Source: JABFXX01 sp964419605
Lineage (GTDB): Bacteria > Myxococcota_A > Polyangia > Haliangiales > Haliangiaceae
DNA: 64,000 bases
Assembly (NCBI GenBank): GCA_964419605.1
Contig: CAYQQM010000002.1
Coordinates: 62,001 to 126,000, forward strand
Reading direction: 5' to 3'
Numbering within the stretch: position 1 is the stretch's first letter; each line of letters begins with the position of its first letter. Shown in pieces: positions 1 to 8,473 of this stretch. The translations under genes were made by a program, and so were the position numbers. A model generated the notes under the pieces. The model was not told the DNA's origin, searched no databases, and saw nothing but the letters and a program-made list of their open reading frames with translations.

Positions 1-744
1 TCGCTGGCAACCAGCAATGAGGTCATCGAAGTTCACCTGCCATTGGAACCACCCGATAACGTCGAAACCTGGGGCGCGAGTCCTTCGTGCGTCGCGTGGG
101 CTCAACGTGGTGGCCAAGCAACCACGGCGGTCGTGCGAGACGATGACCGCGATTGCGACGGGGCGTTGGCAACCAACGACTGCAATGATCTTGCGTATTG
201 TGCAGCCGGCGATCCCTCGTGCAGTACGGCGCCAACGCTGTGCCTCGCTTCGTGTTCCCTCGGCTGCCGCGCAAACAATGCGTGCGAAGCGTCGGTGTGC
301 CTTCCAGCCGCGGCGTGCCCGACCAATGGTACGTGCAGTGCCGCATCGAGCGTCGCGGAGCGACTCGCATGCATCGCGGATCAGTCGGCGCACATCAAGG
401 TTGCCGTCATGGACACCGGTCGACCGTGTGTGGACTCGTTCGTGGTGCCGCTGCCGTCCGGTTCGCGCTGCGGCAACCCTATCATCGAATACGCCGAGCC
501 GCTCCCCGACGGGTACACGTTCGAGGTGACCGATGGTGCAACCTCGTGTGGCATTTCGATCAAAAAGCCGTCGAGCGCTGCTTCGTTCAGCGGCATTCAC
601 CACCTGCTTATCTCGATCGACGCCCCTAACGGCGTCGGGCCAAGACCCACGCTGTTCCTAGGAATCGATGGGGTCCAGAGGGTGCCGATCGCAACGTGTA
701 CCGGTCCGGTTACCATTGAACAGATCGTCATCAATCGCTGTTAA
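1..744 (+). CDS. Cys-rich secreted protein, C-terminal part (truncated by window edge)
   Basis: The reading frame is open from base 1, so the true start lies outside the window; an internal TTG at 43 is only the first possible start seen here. The visible ~247 residues hold many Cys residues in the first half, including an Asp-rich stretch (DDDRDCDG) that resembles the calcium-binding loops found in myxobacterial surface proteins. The second half looks like a small beta-rich domain and has few cysteines. Paired cysteines suggest an exported, disulfide-bonded protein, but the signal peptide would be outside the window. I do not recognise a family. It ends 58 bases before gyrA and does not obviously share function with it. 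Confidence 0.6.
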   Translation, partial: SLATSNEVIEVHLPLEPPDNVETWGASPSCVAWAQRGGQATTAVVRDDDRDCDGALATNDCNDLAYCAAGDPSCSTAPTLCLASCSLGCRANNACEASVCLPAAACPTNGTCSAASSVAERLACIADQSAHIKVAVMDTGRPCVDSFVVPLPSGSRCGNPIIEYAEPLPDGYTFEVTDGATSCGISIKKPSSAASFSGIHHLLISIDAPNGVGPRPTLFLGIDGVQRVPIATCTGPVTIEQIVINRC

Positions 745-802
745 CAAATCGGCTGCCGAGGACGCTCGAGGAGGTCCAGCCCGCGTGATATAGAGGCGGT
801 CG

Positions 803-3454
803 ATGTCGGACACTACGGCTCCCGCCAACATCACACCGATCTCCATTGAAACGGAGATGCGCAACTCGTTCATGGATTACGCGATGAGCGTGATCGTGGC
901 GCGTGCGCTTCCCGATGCTCGTGACGGCCTCAAGCCCGTTCATCGGCGCATCCTTTACGCGCAGCGCGTACTCAACAACACGTGGAACCGCCCGTATGTG
1001 AAGTGCGCACGCGTGGTCGGCGATGTCATTGGCAAGTATCACCCCCACGGCGATGCATCTGTCTACGACGCATTGGTGCGCATGGCACAAGACTTCTCAA
1101 TGCGCTACATGCTCGTCGACGGCCAAGGGAATTTCGGCTCGATCGACGGAGATCCGCCCGCGGCATACCGCTACACCGAATGCCGCATGAGCCGGATCGC
1201 CGGCGAGCTCCTCGCCGACATCGACAAAGAAACCGTCGACTGGAGCCCAAACTACGACGATAAAGAACTCGAACCGACCGTGTTGCCGACCAAAGTGCCG
1301 AACCTGCTGATCAACGGCGCGGCTGGCATTGCGGTCGGAATGGCGACCAACATTCCACCCCATAACTTGGGTGAGGTAATCGACGGCGTACTGGCGCTGA
1401 TCGCCAATCCTGCGCTGAGCGACGATGAGCTGATCAAACACGTCCCCGGACCCGACTTTCCAACCGGTGGAGTGATTCAGGGACGCAACGGCATTCTCGC
1501 CGCCTACAAGACCGGCCGCGGCCAAATCCAGGTCCGCGGTGTTGCGCATGTCGAGGAGGTCCGCAAAGATCGCCAGGCCATCATCATTACCGAGTTGCCG
1601 TTCATGGTGAATAAGGCGCGGTGGATCGAAGCTAGTGCGGCACTGGTAACCGAAAAGCGGCTCGAAGGAATCCACGATATTCGCGATGAGTCCGACCGGA
1701 CCGGCATGCGCGTTGTGTTCGAACTAAAGAGAGATGCCGACGACAAAGTCGTGCTGAACAATCTATTCAAGCAGACCGCGCTGCAAAGTTCGTTCTCTGC
1801 CAACATGCTGGCGATCGTCGATTCGCGCCCTGTGCTGCTGTCGCTAAAAAAAGCGCTGCAGGTATTCGTGGAGCATCGCAAGGACGTCGTTACTCGGCGA
1901 ACCCTGTTCGACTTGCGCGAAGCGCGACTGCGGCGCGAAATTGTTGAAGGCCTTGGCCTCGCGATCATGAATATCGATCGCGTGATCGAGATCATTCGCA
2001 GTTCCGCCGATACCGATGTGGCGCGAGCGGCACTGATCGCCGAGCCAATGCGGGGTCTGGGGGGATTTCTTGAACGCGCTGGCCGATCGAAGCAAGAGGT
2101 CGACGCTGCGAACTCTAGCCAGTTCGTGCATCTCACCGAGCGGCAAGCGCAAGCGATCCTTGATATGCGACTCGGCCGACTTACCGGCCTCGAGCGGGAG
2201 AAACTAGAAGCCGAATACGCGGAACTCTGGAAGCTTACCGACTACCTCGAGGGCCTTTTGGCAGATGATCGCAAGCTGATGGGCGCGATCGTCGATGAGC
2301 TGTCGGCGATTCGGTCCGATTTCGGTGATAAACGCCGCACTCAAATCGTCGATGCGGAAGGTGAAATTCTCACCGAGGAGCTGATCGACGAAGAAGACAT
2401 GATCGTGACCCGCAGCCATCTGGGCTACATGAAGCGCACCCCAGCACGCGAGTACTCCGCCCAGGGTCGCGGCGGGCGCGGCATTACCGGTGCGTCATCG
2501 TCGGATGGCGACTTTGTCGCTGACATGTTCGCAGCATCCACGCATGATCACGTCTTGTTGTTTACCGACAAAGGTCGAGTCTACTACAAGAAGGTATTCG
2601 AGCTGCCTGAAGGCGCGCGGACCGCGAAGGGACGCGCCATCGTCAACGTACTTGAGCTCCAAGAAGGCGAACAAGTGGTTGCGATGTTACCGTTTAAGCA
2701 GTTCAGCGCGGACACAAGCGTGTTCTTTGCTACCCGATCGGGCACTGTAAAGAAGACCGAGCTCGCCGCTTTCGAAAACGTTCGATCGACTGGAATCAAG
2801 GCGATTACCATCGACGACGGAGATCGCTTGGTCGGCGCAGCGCTGGTCACCACGGCCGACGACGTGCTGCTGACGTCGGCGAAGGGATTCGCGGTGCGAT
2901 TCGCAGAACAACGCGTTCGCACGATGGGACGCAATGCCGGCGGCGTCCGAGGAATTTCGCTTCGCGACGGGGACAAGCTGATCGGTATGTGCACGTTCGC
3001 GCGCGACTCAGAAGCCACCCTGATCACCGTGTGCGAACGCGGTTTTGGCAAGCGGACGCAACTCACCGACTATCCGACCAAGAACCGCGGCGGCAAGGGC
3101 GTTATTACGATCAAGACCACCGCCCGCAATGGCGACGTATCGGGAGTGCGTATCGTCGCCGACGACGATCACATGATCCTAATCTCCAATCGCGGCAAGC
3201 TGATCCGTATCCGCGTGCGAGACATCCCGCTGCAGGGTCGCGCGACACAAGGCGTGCGGATCATGCGGGTTGACGATGGCGAACAAGTAGCCGCCATCGA
3301 GCGTTTGGCTGAACCTGCGGATGAGAGCGGAATCGCCGAAGCCGCACCGATCGAAGCCGTGGACGACACCGACACCATTCCCAACGACATGACCGACGAC
3401 TACTCCGACGACGACAGCGATGAAGCCCCAGACGATGAGCCGAGCGATGACTAA
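803..3454 (+). CDS. gyrA: DNA gyrase subunit A
   Basis: Type IIA topoisomerase A subunit that cuts and rejoins DNA so gyrase can introduce negative supercoils. The 883-aa product has the N-terminal breakage-reunion domain with the active tyrosine in RYTE (Tyr124), and the C-terminal beta-pinwheel domain carrying a GyrA box (QGRGGRG, residues 554-560), which favours gyrase over topoisomerase IV. It ends in a strongly acidic tail rich in Asp. The quinolone-binding helix reads HGDASVYD, so the position of E. coli Ser83 is Ala85 here, as in mycobacteria; the Asp87 equivalent (Asp89) is kept. The ATG at 803 gives the conserved N-terminus. The 3' end overlaps hemL by 8 bases. gyrB is not in the window. 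Confidence 0.96.
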   Translation: MSDTTAPANITPISIETEMRNSFMDYAMSVIVARALPDARDGLKPVHRRILYAQRVLNNTWNRPYVKCARVVGDVIGKYHPHGDASVYDALVRMAQDFSMRYMLVDGQGNFGSIDGDPPAAYRYTECRMSRIAGELLADIDKETVDWSPNYDDKELEPTVLPTKVPNLLINGAAGIAVGMATNIPPHNLGEVIDGVLALIANPALSDDELIKHVPGPDFPTGGVIQGRNGILAAYKTGRGQIQVRGVAHVEEVRKDRQAIIITELPFMVNKARWIEASAALVTEKRLEGIHDIRDESDRTGMRVVFELKRDADDKVVLNNLFKQTALQSSFSANMLAIVDSRPVLLSLKKALQVFVEHRKDVVTRRTLFDLREARLRREIVEGLGLAIMNIDRVIEIIRSSADTDVARAALIAEPMRGLGGFLERAGRSKQEVDAANSSQFVHLTERQAQAILDMRLGRLTGLEREKLEAEYAELWKLTDYLEGLLADDRKLMGAIVDELSAIRSDFGDKRRTQIVDAEGEILTEELIDEEDMIVTRSHLGYMKRTPAREYSAQGRGGRGITGASSSDGDFVADMFAASTHDHVLLFTDKGRVYYKKVFELPEGARTAKGRAIVNVLELQEGEQVVAMLPFKQFSADTSVFFATRSGTVKKTELAAFENVRSTGIKAITIDDGDRLVGAALVTTADDVLLTSAKGFAVRFAEQRVRTMGRNAGGVRGISLRDGDKLIGMCTFARDSEATLITVCERGFGKRTQLTDYPTKNRGGKGVITIKTTARNGDVSGVRIVADDDHMILISNRGKLIRIRVRDIPLQGRATQGVRIMRVDDGEQVAAIERLAEPADESGIAEAAPIEAVDDTDTIPNDMTDDYSDDDSDEAPDDEPSDD

Positions 3455-4733
3455 CTCGCGTAGCCGAGCAATCTATGAACGCGCACAGCGTGTGATCCCG
3501 GGGGGCGTCAACTCGCCCGTGCGCGCATGCCGATCCGTGGGGGTAGAACCGGTGTTCATCGCGCAAGGAAGCGGGGCCGCCGTAACCGATGTCGACGGGA
3601 ACCAATACGTGGACCTCATCGGCAGCTGGGGGCCACTTATCCTCGGCCATGCACAAGTCGAAATCCTCGATGCGATCCGCGAAGCGATGGTGGCAGGAAC
3701 CACGTTCGGCGCACCGACCGAGATTGAGGTGCGATTTGCCGAAACGCTGCGCAGCATTTATCCGTCGATGGAGATGCTGCGCGCGGTCTCCTCCGGCACC
3801 GAGGCCACGATGAGCGCTCTGCGGTTAGCTCGCGGCTTTACAGGTCGGTCGAAAATCGTCAAGACCGACGGCGGGTATCATGGTCATGCCGATTGCCTGC
3901 TGGTTGCTGCCGGTTCCGGAGCGGCAACGCTCGGAATCCCGGGATCCGCGGGCGTTCCTGAGGGAGCCGCAACGGACACCATCATTGTGCCCTACAACGA
4001 CCTCACGGCGATCGAGCGCGCATGCGGTCGCGGCGATGTTGCTGCGATCATCGTCGAGCCGGTAGCCGGAAACATGGGACTCGTGCTGCCGGCGCCCGGC
4101 TACCTCGAGGGCCTCCGCGCCATTACGTCCAAACACGGCGTACTTCTCATCTTTGACGAAGTCATTACAGGGTTCCGAGTTGCGTATGGCGGAGCACAGG
4201 CGCTCTACGGGGTCCAGCCGGACCTCACCTGCCTAGGCAAGATCGTCGGTGGCGGATTGCCTGCGGCGGTGTTTGGCGGCCGCAGCGACATCATGAAAGT
4301 GCTCGCCCCCCTCGGCCCGGTGTATCAAGCTGGGACCCTGTCGGGCAATCCCGTCGCGATGGCCGCCGGCCTCAAGGCCATCGAACTCCTCGGACGTCCA
4401 GGCACGTACGAGAGACTTGAGCAGCTCGGGAGGCGGCTCGCCGACGGTCTGGCCCAGGCGGCGCTCGACGCTGGAGCCAAGGTTTGCGTCAACCGGCTGG
4501 GATCCATGGCAACGATGTTTTTCGCGGCGGGTCCAATAACCAACTACGCGGACGCCAAAACCGCGGATACTGCCCGATTTGCAACATTTTTCCAGGCGAT
4601 GCGCAATTCCGGGGTCTTCTTGCCGCCATCTCAGTTCGAAGCGATGTTTGTCTCATTGGCGCACACCGAAGCCGACATCGATCGGGTGATCGCCGCCTCG
4701 CGCGCCGCGCTGTCGGCTGCGACATCGCATTGA
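3447..4733 (+). CDS. hemL: Glutamate-1-semialdehyde 2,1-aminomutase
   Basis: PLP enzyme that converts glutamate-1-semialdehyde to 5-aminolevulinate, the last step of the C5 route to tetrapyrroles, in the cytoplasm. The protein begins with the family signature around VIPGGVNSPVRA, has the SSGTEA and YHGH elements, the DEVITGFR segment, and the PLP lysine in CLGKIVGGGLP. I chose the ATG at 3447 (428 aa, the normal family length); it sits in an ATGACTAA overlap with the gyrA stop. An upstream in-frame ATG at 3420 would add nine residues and overlap gyrA more deeply. No strong ribosome site is seen, consistent with translational coupling to gyrA. Confidence 0.95.
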   Translation: MTNSRSRAIYERAQRVIPGGVNSPVRACRSVGVEPVFIAQGSGAAVTDVDGNQYVDLIGSWGPLILGHAQVEILDAIREAMVAGTTFGAPTEIEVRFAETLRSIYPSMEMLRAVSSGTEATMSALRLARGFTGRSKIVKTDGGYHGHADCLLVAAGSGAATLGIPGSAGVPEGAATDTIIVPYNDLTAIERACGRGDVAAIIVEPVAGNMGLVLPAPGYLEGLRAITSKHGVLLIFDEVITGFRVAYGGAQALYGVQPDLTCLGKIVGGGLPAAVFGGRSDIMKVLAPLGPVYQAGTLSGNPVAMAAGLKAIELLGRPGTYERLEQLGRRLADGLAQAALDAGAKVCVNRLGSMATMFFAAGPITNYADAKTADTARFATFFQAMRNSGVFLPPSQFEAMFVSLAHTEADIDRVIAASRAALSAATSH

Positions 4734-4768
4734 CGCCGAAAAATCGCCATGCTACGAGGGCGGCGCCG

Positions 4769-5065
4769 ATGCGGTCAGCGCCTTTTGTTGCAGATGTTTC
4801 CAGGGACCGCCCTGAGGCGTCTGGTTCCATCGCGCCGGCCGCGCAGTCCGCAAAACGAGCGTTCAATGCGCTTTCGGCTAGTTCCATTGGGCTCGAGCTC
4901 GGGATCTCGGTTGTTCTCGGATTGCTGTGCGGCAATTGGTTGGACCAACGCCTAGGCACCTCGCCTGGGTTCCTGCTGCTGTTACTCGTGTTAGGACTCG
5001 TCGCGGGGTTCCGCAACGTGCTTCGGGCCGTTCGGCGCGTCGATCGAGCGAGGGAGGCACCGTGA
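4769..5065 (+). CDS. atpZ: AtpZ/AtpI-family F0 accessory protein
   Basis: Small 98-aa membrane protein of the AtpZ type that accompanies F-type ATP synthase operons and is thought to help ion balance or c-ring assembly. Residues 1-35 are hydrophilic and variable. Two membrane helices follow (about 40-57 and 66-82), separated by the short conserved loop GNWLDQRLGTSPGF that marks the family. The ATG at 4769 was chosen because the in-frame upstream sequence is non-conserved and overlaps hemL. The stop overlaps the GTG start of the next gene (GTGA), so the two are translationally coupled. First gene of the F0 cluster; it starts 35 bases after hemL. Confidence 0.8.
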   Translation: MRSAPFVADVSRDRPEASGSIAPAAQSAKRAFNALSASSIGLELGISVVLGLLCGNWLDQRLGTSPGFLLLLLVLGLVAGFRNVLRAVRRVDRAREAP

Positions 5066-5436
5066 TCCAACGCATTGAGCGCCTAAATTACATCCTAGGG
5101 GGCGCACTCGTGGTCGCCGGCGCGATCACCCAACCTCGCGCCGTCGCGTTTGGCGTTGCGGTGGGCGTCGCCCTCACCTGCCTGAACTTCTTTGTGCTGC
5201 GCAACCTTGTGGTTCGCATCACCCGTGATGCCCGGACCGGTACGCGCAGCAGGGCCCCACACTTCATGCTTCCCAAGATGATCGTCCTTATGGCCCTTGT
5301 CGCCGTGGCGATATTTGTGCTCAAGGTCGATCCGATCGCGTTCGCAGTCGGCTACTCGATCTTCATCGTTTCCATTCTCGTTGCAGCTCTCGAGTCCGCA
5401 ATCCGCCAACCAACTACAGAGAACCGCGATGGGTGA
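5062..5436 (+). CDS. atpI: ATP synthase subunit I
   Basis: Hydrophobic 124-aa protein with about four predicted membrane segments, matching the AtpI family, which assists assembly of the c-ring. The GTG start at 5062 overlaps the preceding stop by four bases and begins with MIQRIERLNYILGG, after which helix 1 starts. A charged segment (residues about 57-72) separates the second and third helices. It overlaps atpB by eight bases. Assignment rests on size, hydrophobicity and exact position between atpZ and atpB; sequence conservation in this family is low. Confidence 0.78.
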   Translation: MIQRIERLNYILGGALVVAGAITQPRAVAFGVAVGVALTCLNFFVLRNLVVRITRDARTGTRSRAPHFMLPKMIVLMALVAVAIFVLKVDPIAFAVGYSIFIVSILVAALESAIRQPTTENRDG

Positions 5437-6214
5437 ACACGGAACTTGGTTTGACTACTTAAACCGCTTCGAGGGTTGGCGCGATCTAAGCCACGCCGCA
5501 CAGGGCGTGCTCGGTCGCAGCAACAAACCGTTCGCACTGATTTTCCAGGAATCGGGCTGGAGCCTCACCCACGTGCTGGTGGAACTGCTTGTCGTCGGGT
5601 TCATCATTTGGGGCGCACTCGCATTTTGGCGGGGTTTGCGCAGTCCGGATCGCGGCATTGTTCCGCCGCGCACGATGAACCTGCGCAACTTCTTCGAGTA
5701 CACCGCCGAGTCTGTATACGGCATGGTGGAGAGCTCGATGGGACCCGAAAAGGCCGCGCGGTTTTTCCCACTGATTGGCGCGTTGTGGATCTTCATCCTG
5801 TTTGGCAACTTGATCGGCCTCATTCCCGGATTCATGTCGCCAAACGACACCCTGAAAACCAACGTTGGCATCGCCGTTCTCGTCTTCGTGCTCACCCACT
5901 ACTTCGGCATCCGCGAACACGGCGCGTGGAACTACCTCAAACACTTCTTTGGGCCCTCGCCGGCGCTAGCCCCGCTGATGTTCCCGATCGAGATCATCAG
6001 CCACCTTGCGCGCCCACTGTCTCTGGCGTTCCGGCTCATGGGCAACATGTTTGCGGACCACAAGGTCGTCATGTCGTTCTTTGCGCTAGTTCCGATTTTG
6101 GTTCCGCTCCCCTTCATGTTGCTCGGCGTTCTGGTCTGCATTATCCAGGCGCTCGTATTCTGCTCCCTAACCGTCGTGTACATCGGCATGGCGATCGAGC
6201 ACCAGGAGCATTGA
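5429..6214 (+). CDS. atpB: ATP synthase F0 subunit a
   Basis: The a subunit forms the two proton half-channels of the F0 motor next to the c-ring. The 261-aa product has the conserved GNLIGLIPG motif in the middle and the essential arginine in SLAFRLMGNM, with five to six membrane helices and the usual C-terminal helix. The ATG at 5429 lies inside the end of atpI (ATGGGTGA), which gives the typical N-terminus. Transcribed with atpZ, atpI and atpE. The F1 genes and subunits b and delta are not in this window, so the F0 and F1 clusters are split. Confidence 0.95.
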   Translation: MGEHGTWFDYLNRFEGWRDLSHAAQGVLGRSNKPFALIFQESGWSLTHVLVELLVVGFIIWGALAFWRGLRSPDRGIVPPRTMNLRNFFEYTAESVYGMVESSMGPEKAARFFPLIGALWIFILFGNLIGLIPGFMSPNDTLKTNVGIAVLVFVLTHYFGIREHGAWNYLKHFFGPSPALAPLMFPIEIISHLARPLSLAFRLMGNMFADHKVVMSFFALVPILVPLPFMLLGVLVCIIQALVFCSLTVVYIGMAIEHQEH

Positions 6215-6297
6215 TTCAGCTTTCGAATCGGATTAGAAACCGCTCGCCGCGTCCCTCGTAAGAGACTTCCCGGGTCGTCCCCAAGGAGAATTTTTCA

Positions 6298-6660
6298 ATG
6301 AAGCGTTACATCAAGCCACTACTCGCGTTTGCCACCCTAATCCTCATCGTGGGCATCTCGTCGATCGCAGGTGCCCAGCCGGCCGATGCGGCATTCAACG
6401 CTGCCGAAGTGAAAGCAAAGGGCCTGTCCGGCAGTTTCGGATACCTCGCTCTAGCTGCCGGCCTTGCCATTGGGTTGGCAGCGCTCGGCGGTGGCATTGG
6501 CCAGGGCCGGGTCGCTGGCACCGCGGTCGACGGCATCGCTCGCAACCCGGGCGCCGCGGGTGAAATTCGGTCACAGATGATTCTCGGCCTTGCGCTCATC
6601 GAGTCCCTCGTCATCTACGCGCTCATCATCGCATTCCTGCTCGTGCTCAAAATCGGTTGA
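6298..6660 (+). CDS. atpE: ATP synthase F0 subunit c
   Basis: Proteolipid that forms the rotating c-ring. At 120 aa it is longer than the usual 70-90 because it starts with about 30 residues that look like a signal peptide ending near AGAQPADA, followed by the two-helix hairpin. Helix 1 has GGGIGQGR, the polar loop has ARNPGA, and helix 2 carries the ion-binding glutamate in LIESLVIY. A good ribosome site, AAGGAG (6283-6288), lies nine bases before the ATG. The Gln of GIGQG and the Glu-Ser...Tyr of helix 2 match most of the ligands known from sodium-binding c-rings. Last gene of the cluster; followed by a terminator hairpin. Confidence 0.94.
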   Translation: MKRYIKPLLAFATLILIVGISSIAGAQPADAAFNAAEVKAKGLSGSFGYLALAAGLAIGLAALGGGIGQGRVAGTAVDGIARNPGAAGEIRSQMILGLALIESLVIYALIIAFLLVLKIG

Positions 6661-6682
6661 GCCAGAACGGTCGCGCCGCGAT

Positions 6683-6717
6683 GCGGTCCCTTCTCGCGAC
6701 GGGACCGCTTTGCGTTT
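6683..6717 (+). terminator. Rho-independent terminator after atpE
   Basis: A perfect 8-bp stem, GCGGTCCC (6683-6690) with GGGACCGC (6701-6708), has a 10-base loop and is followed by TTTGCGTTTT. It lies 22 bases after the atpE stop and should end the F0 transcript. The next gene starts only about 30 bases later. Confidence 0.75.
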
Positions 6718-6745
6718 TCGGGTGTCACATGGGACTCTTCTGGCG

Positions 6746-7222
6746 ATGGCCGCTGAAGGCAAACCAGCACTTGAGATCCTATCCCAGATCGACTTGTTCG
6801 CCGAACTGCCGCAAGAGCACCTGCGCCGAGTCGTCAACATCGGCATCGAAGAACAGCACCGGTCGGGCGCAACGATATTTTCCGAAGGCGACTCGGGTGA
6901 GCAGTTCTATGTCATCCTCGACGGCGCGGTTCGCATCAGCCGAATTGTTCCCGGAATGGGAGAAGAAGCGCTCGCCGTACTACGGCCCGGGGCATACTTC
7001 GGTGAGATGTCGCTCATCGAGGATGCGCCGCGGTCAGCCACCGCGATCTGCCACGAAGCATGCCGCTTGTTCGTGATCCACCGCCGCGACCTCGAGGATT
7101 TACTGTTCGTAGATCGCGATCTTGCCTACGAGCTGCTGTGGAACTTGGTTCGGACGTTGTCGCGCCGCTTGCGCGCCTCGAACGACAAAATGGCGTTTCT
7201 CGCAACAACCTCTAAATTTTAG
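6746..7222 (+). CDS. Stand-alone cyclic-nucleotide-binding domain protein
   Basis: A 158-aa protein consisting almost wholly of one cNMP-binding domain (residues about 14-135), with the beta-roll signature GDSGEQFYVILDG and the phosphate-binding cassette FGEMSLIEDAPRSATA. Unlike Crp/Fnr regulators there is no C-terminal helix-turn-helix; the last 25 residues form an amphipathic helix and a short tail. Proteins of this kind act as cyclic-nucleotide sensors or scaffolds rather than DNA binders. ATG 6746 is preferred; a GTG at 6722 is an alternative. It follows the F0 terminator directly, so co-regulation with ATP synthase is not required. Confidence 0.82.
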   Translation: MAAEGKPALEILSQIDLFAELPQEHLRRVVNIGIEEQHRSGATIFSEGDSGEQFYVILDGAVRISRIVPGMGEEALAVLRPGAYFGEMSLIEDAPRSATAICHEACRLFVIHRRDLEDLLFVDRDLAYELLWNLVRTLSRRLRASNDKMAFLATTSKF

Positions 7223-7296
7223 GACCTTAGATCGCGTCACCCACAACGCGAATCGAAGCGCGACGGCGCGCGAGCGTTTGATATACCCTACGTGCA

Positions 7297-7869
7297 ATGC
7301 GCAGGCTCTTGGTCGCCTCTGTCGTCATCGCTGCGCACGCTGCGGCGACCCCTGGCAGGGCAGATCCTGTCCCATCGGGTGCGCTTGGCCTGTTTACCGG
7401 TGTCATTGCAGGCACAGGAGCAGACGCGGCGAGAATCGGCGTTGGATATTATCAAATCGGCGCGCGCGCCTCGTGGCAACCGATGCCGCGTGAACGGCGC
7501 ATCGGGTACACGCTGCGGTGGTCGACGATGTTTGGCGCGTTCTACGGCGGCAACGCGCAACGCATCGATCCGCCGCTGCGAACAACGCAAATGGACCTGA
7601 CCGTAGGCGTGCGCGTGCGCCCATGGACGACGCGCTCGCGCTACCTTACGCTGCGGGGAGGCGGCGAACTCTTGCGGGCAAATGAGCCCATTCCCACGGG
7701 AACTTCGATGGAGGGCCGACGCTCTTTCGCCGGCGCAACTGCCAGCGTGGGCCTGGATCAGTACGCCCTTGGCATGATGTTCAACGCGGAAGTGCGCTAT
7801 GGCATGATCGGTGGAACGGGCCCCACAACGCTGGCGTTCGTCGTTGGCGCAGCCTTTGTAGGCCCCTGA
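7297..7869 (+). CDS. Secreted protein, probable small outer-membrane beta-barrel
   Basis: 190 aa starting with a signal peptide (cleavage likely after TPGRA, about residue 22). The mature part is rich in Gly, Tyr, Arg and alternating hydrophobic residues, with repeated short amphipathic strands and an aromatic-rich beginning, typical of small porin-like barrels. It ends in VVGAAFVGP rather than a terminal Phe. I do not recognise a family. A 28-base gap separates it from the downstream acetyltransferase on the same strand. Confidence 0.6.
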   Translation: MRRLLVASVVIAAHAAATPGRADPVPSGALGLFTGVIAGTGADAARIGVGYYQIGARASWQPMPRERRIGYTLRWSTMFGAFYGGNAQRIDPPLRTTQMDLTVGVRVRPWTTRSRYLTLRGGGELLRANEPIPTGTSMEGRRSFAGATASVGLDQYALGMMFNAEVRYGMIGGTGPTTLAFVVGAAFVGP

Positions 7870-7898
7870 CCCGCGATACGCTGCGTGCAGGATCCGTC

Positions 7899-8450
7899 AT
7901 GATTGAGACCGAACGACTTCGCCTTGTCCCGATCTCGGTGGAGCTCGTCGAGAGCGTCATACGCGGCGACCGGCTTGGAACCGAGGCGGTGCTTGATTCT
8001 GCCCTCGCGGCGGCTGGGCTGCCTTGTGGCGCAACCCTTCCCGACGCCTGGCCTGATGCTGACCTGGTAACCCGAGCATTCCCCTACTCGCTCGAAGCGA
8101 TCAGGGCAGCTCCTGACATTCGGCTTTGGGGCGACTCGGTCATACTTCCGCGCAACGGCCAACCTCGCGTGTTGGGAAGTATCGTGTTTCACGGCAAACC
8201 TGGCGACGGTGTCGCCGAAGTGGGTTATGGCATCGAATCTGGATCCCGCGGCCAGGGGTTTGCGACCGAAGCGACACTCGCGTGCGTCCAATGGGCGCTT
8301 GAGCAACCAAGTATCACCGCCGTCCGTGCAACGACATTTCCGTGGCATCAAGCCTCGCTCCGGGTCATTCGTAAGATCGGCATGGTTCGGTGTGGCGAGC
8401 GCGTACACGACGTGCTGGGTGACTTACTCGTGTTTGAGCGACGTCGGTAA
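7899..8450 (+). CDS. GNAT acetyltransferase (RimJ/RimL type)
   Basis: 183-aa N-acetyltransferase using acetyl-CoA. The start METERLRLVPIS-like N-terminus (here MIETERLRLVP) is typical of the Acetyltransf_3 group. The acetyl-CoA-binding loop is seen as SGSRGQGFATEA (about residues 110-122), followed by the helix and beta strand with NHASLRVIRKIGM-like order (here HQASLRVIRKIGM). Members act on ribosomal protein N-termini, antibiotics or small amines; the substrate cannot be inferred here. Confidence 0.82.
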   Translation: MIETERLRLVPISVELVESVIRGDRLGTEAVLDSALAAAGLPCGATLPDAWPDADLVTRAFPYSLEAIRAAPDIRLWGDSVILPRNGQPRVLGSIVFHGKPGDGVAEVGYGIESGSRGQGFATEATLACVQWALEQPSITAVRATTFPWHQASLRVIRKIGMVRCGERVHDVLGDLLVFERRR

Positions 8451-8473
8451 CGCGACCGCGACAACGCCGCAAG

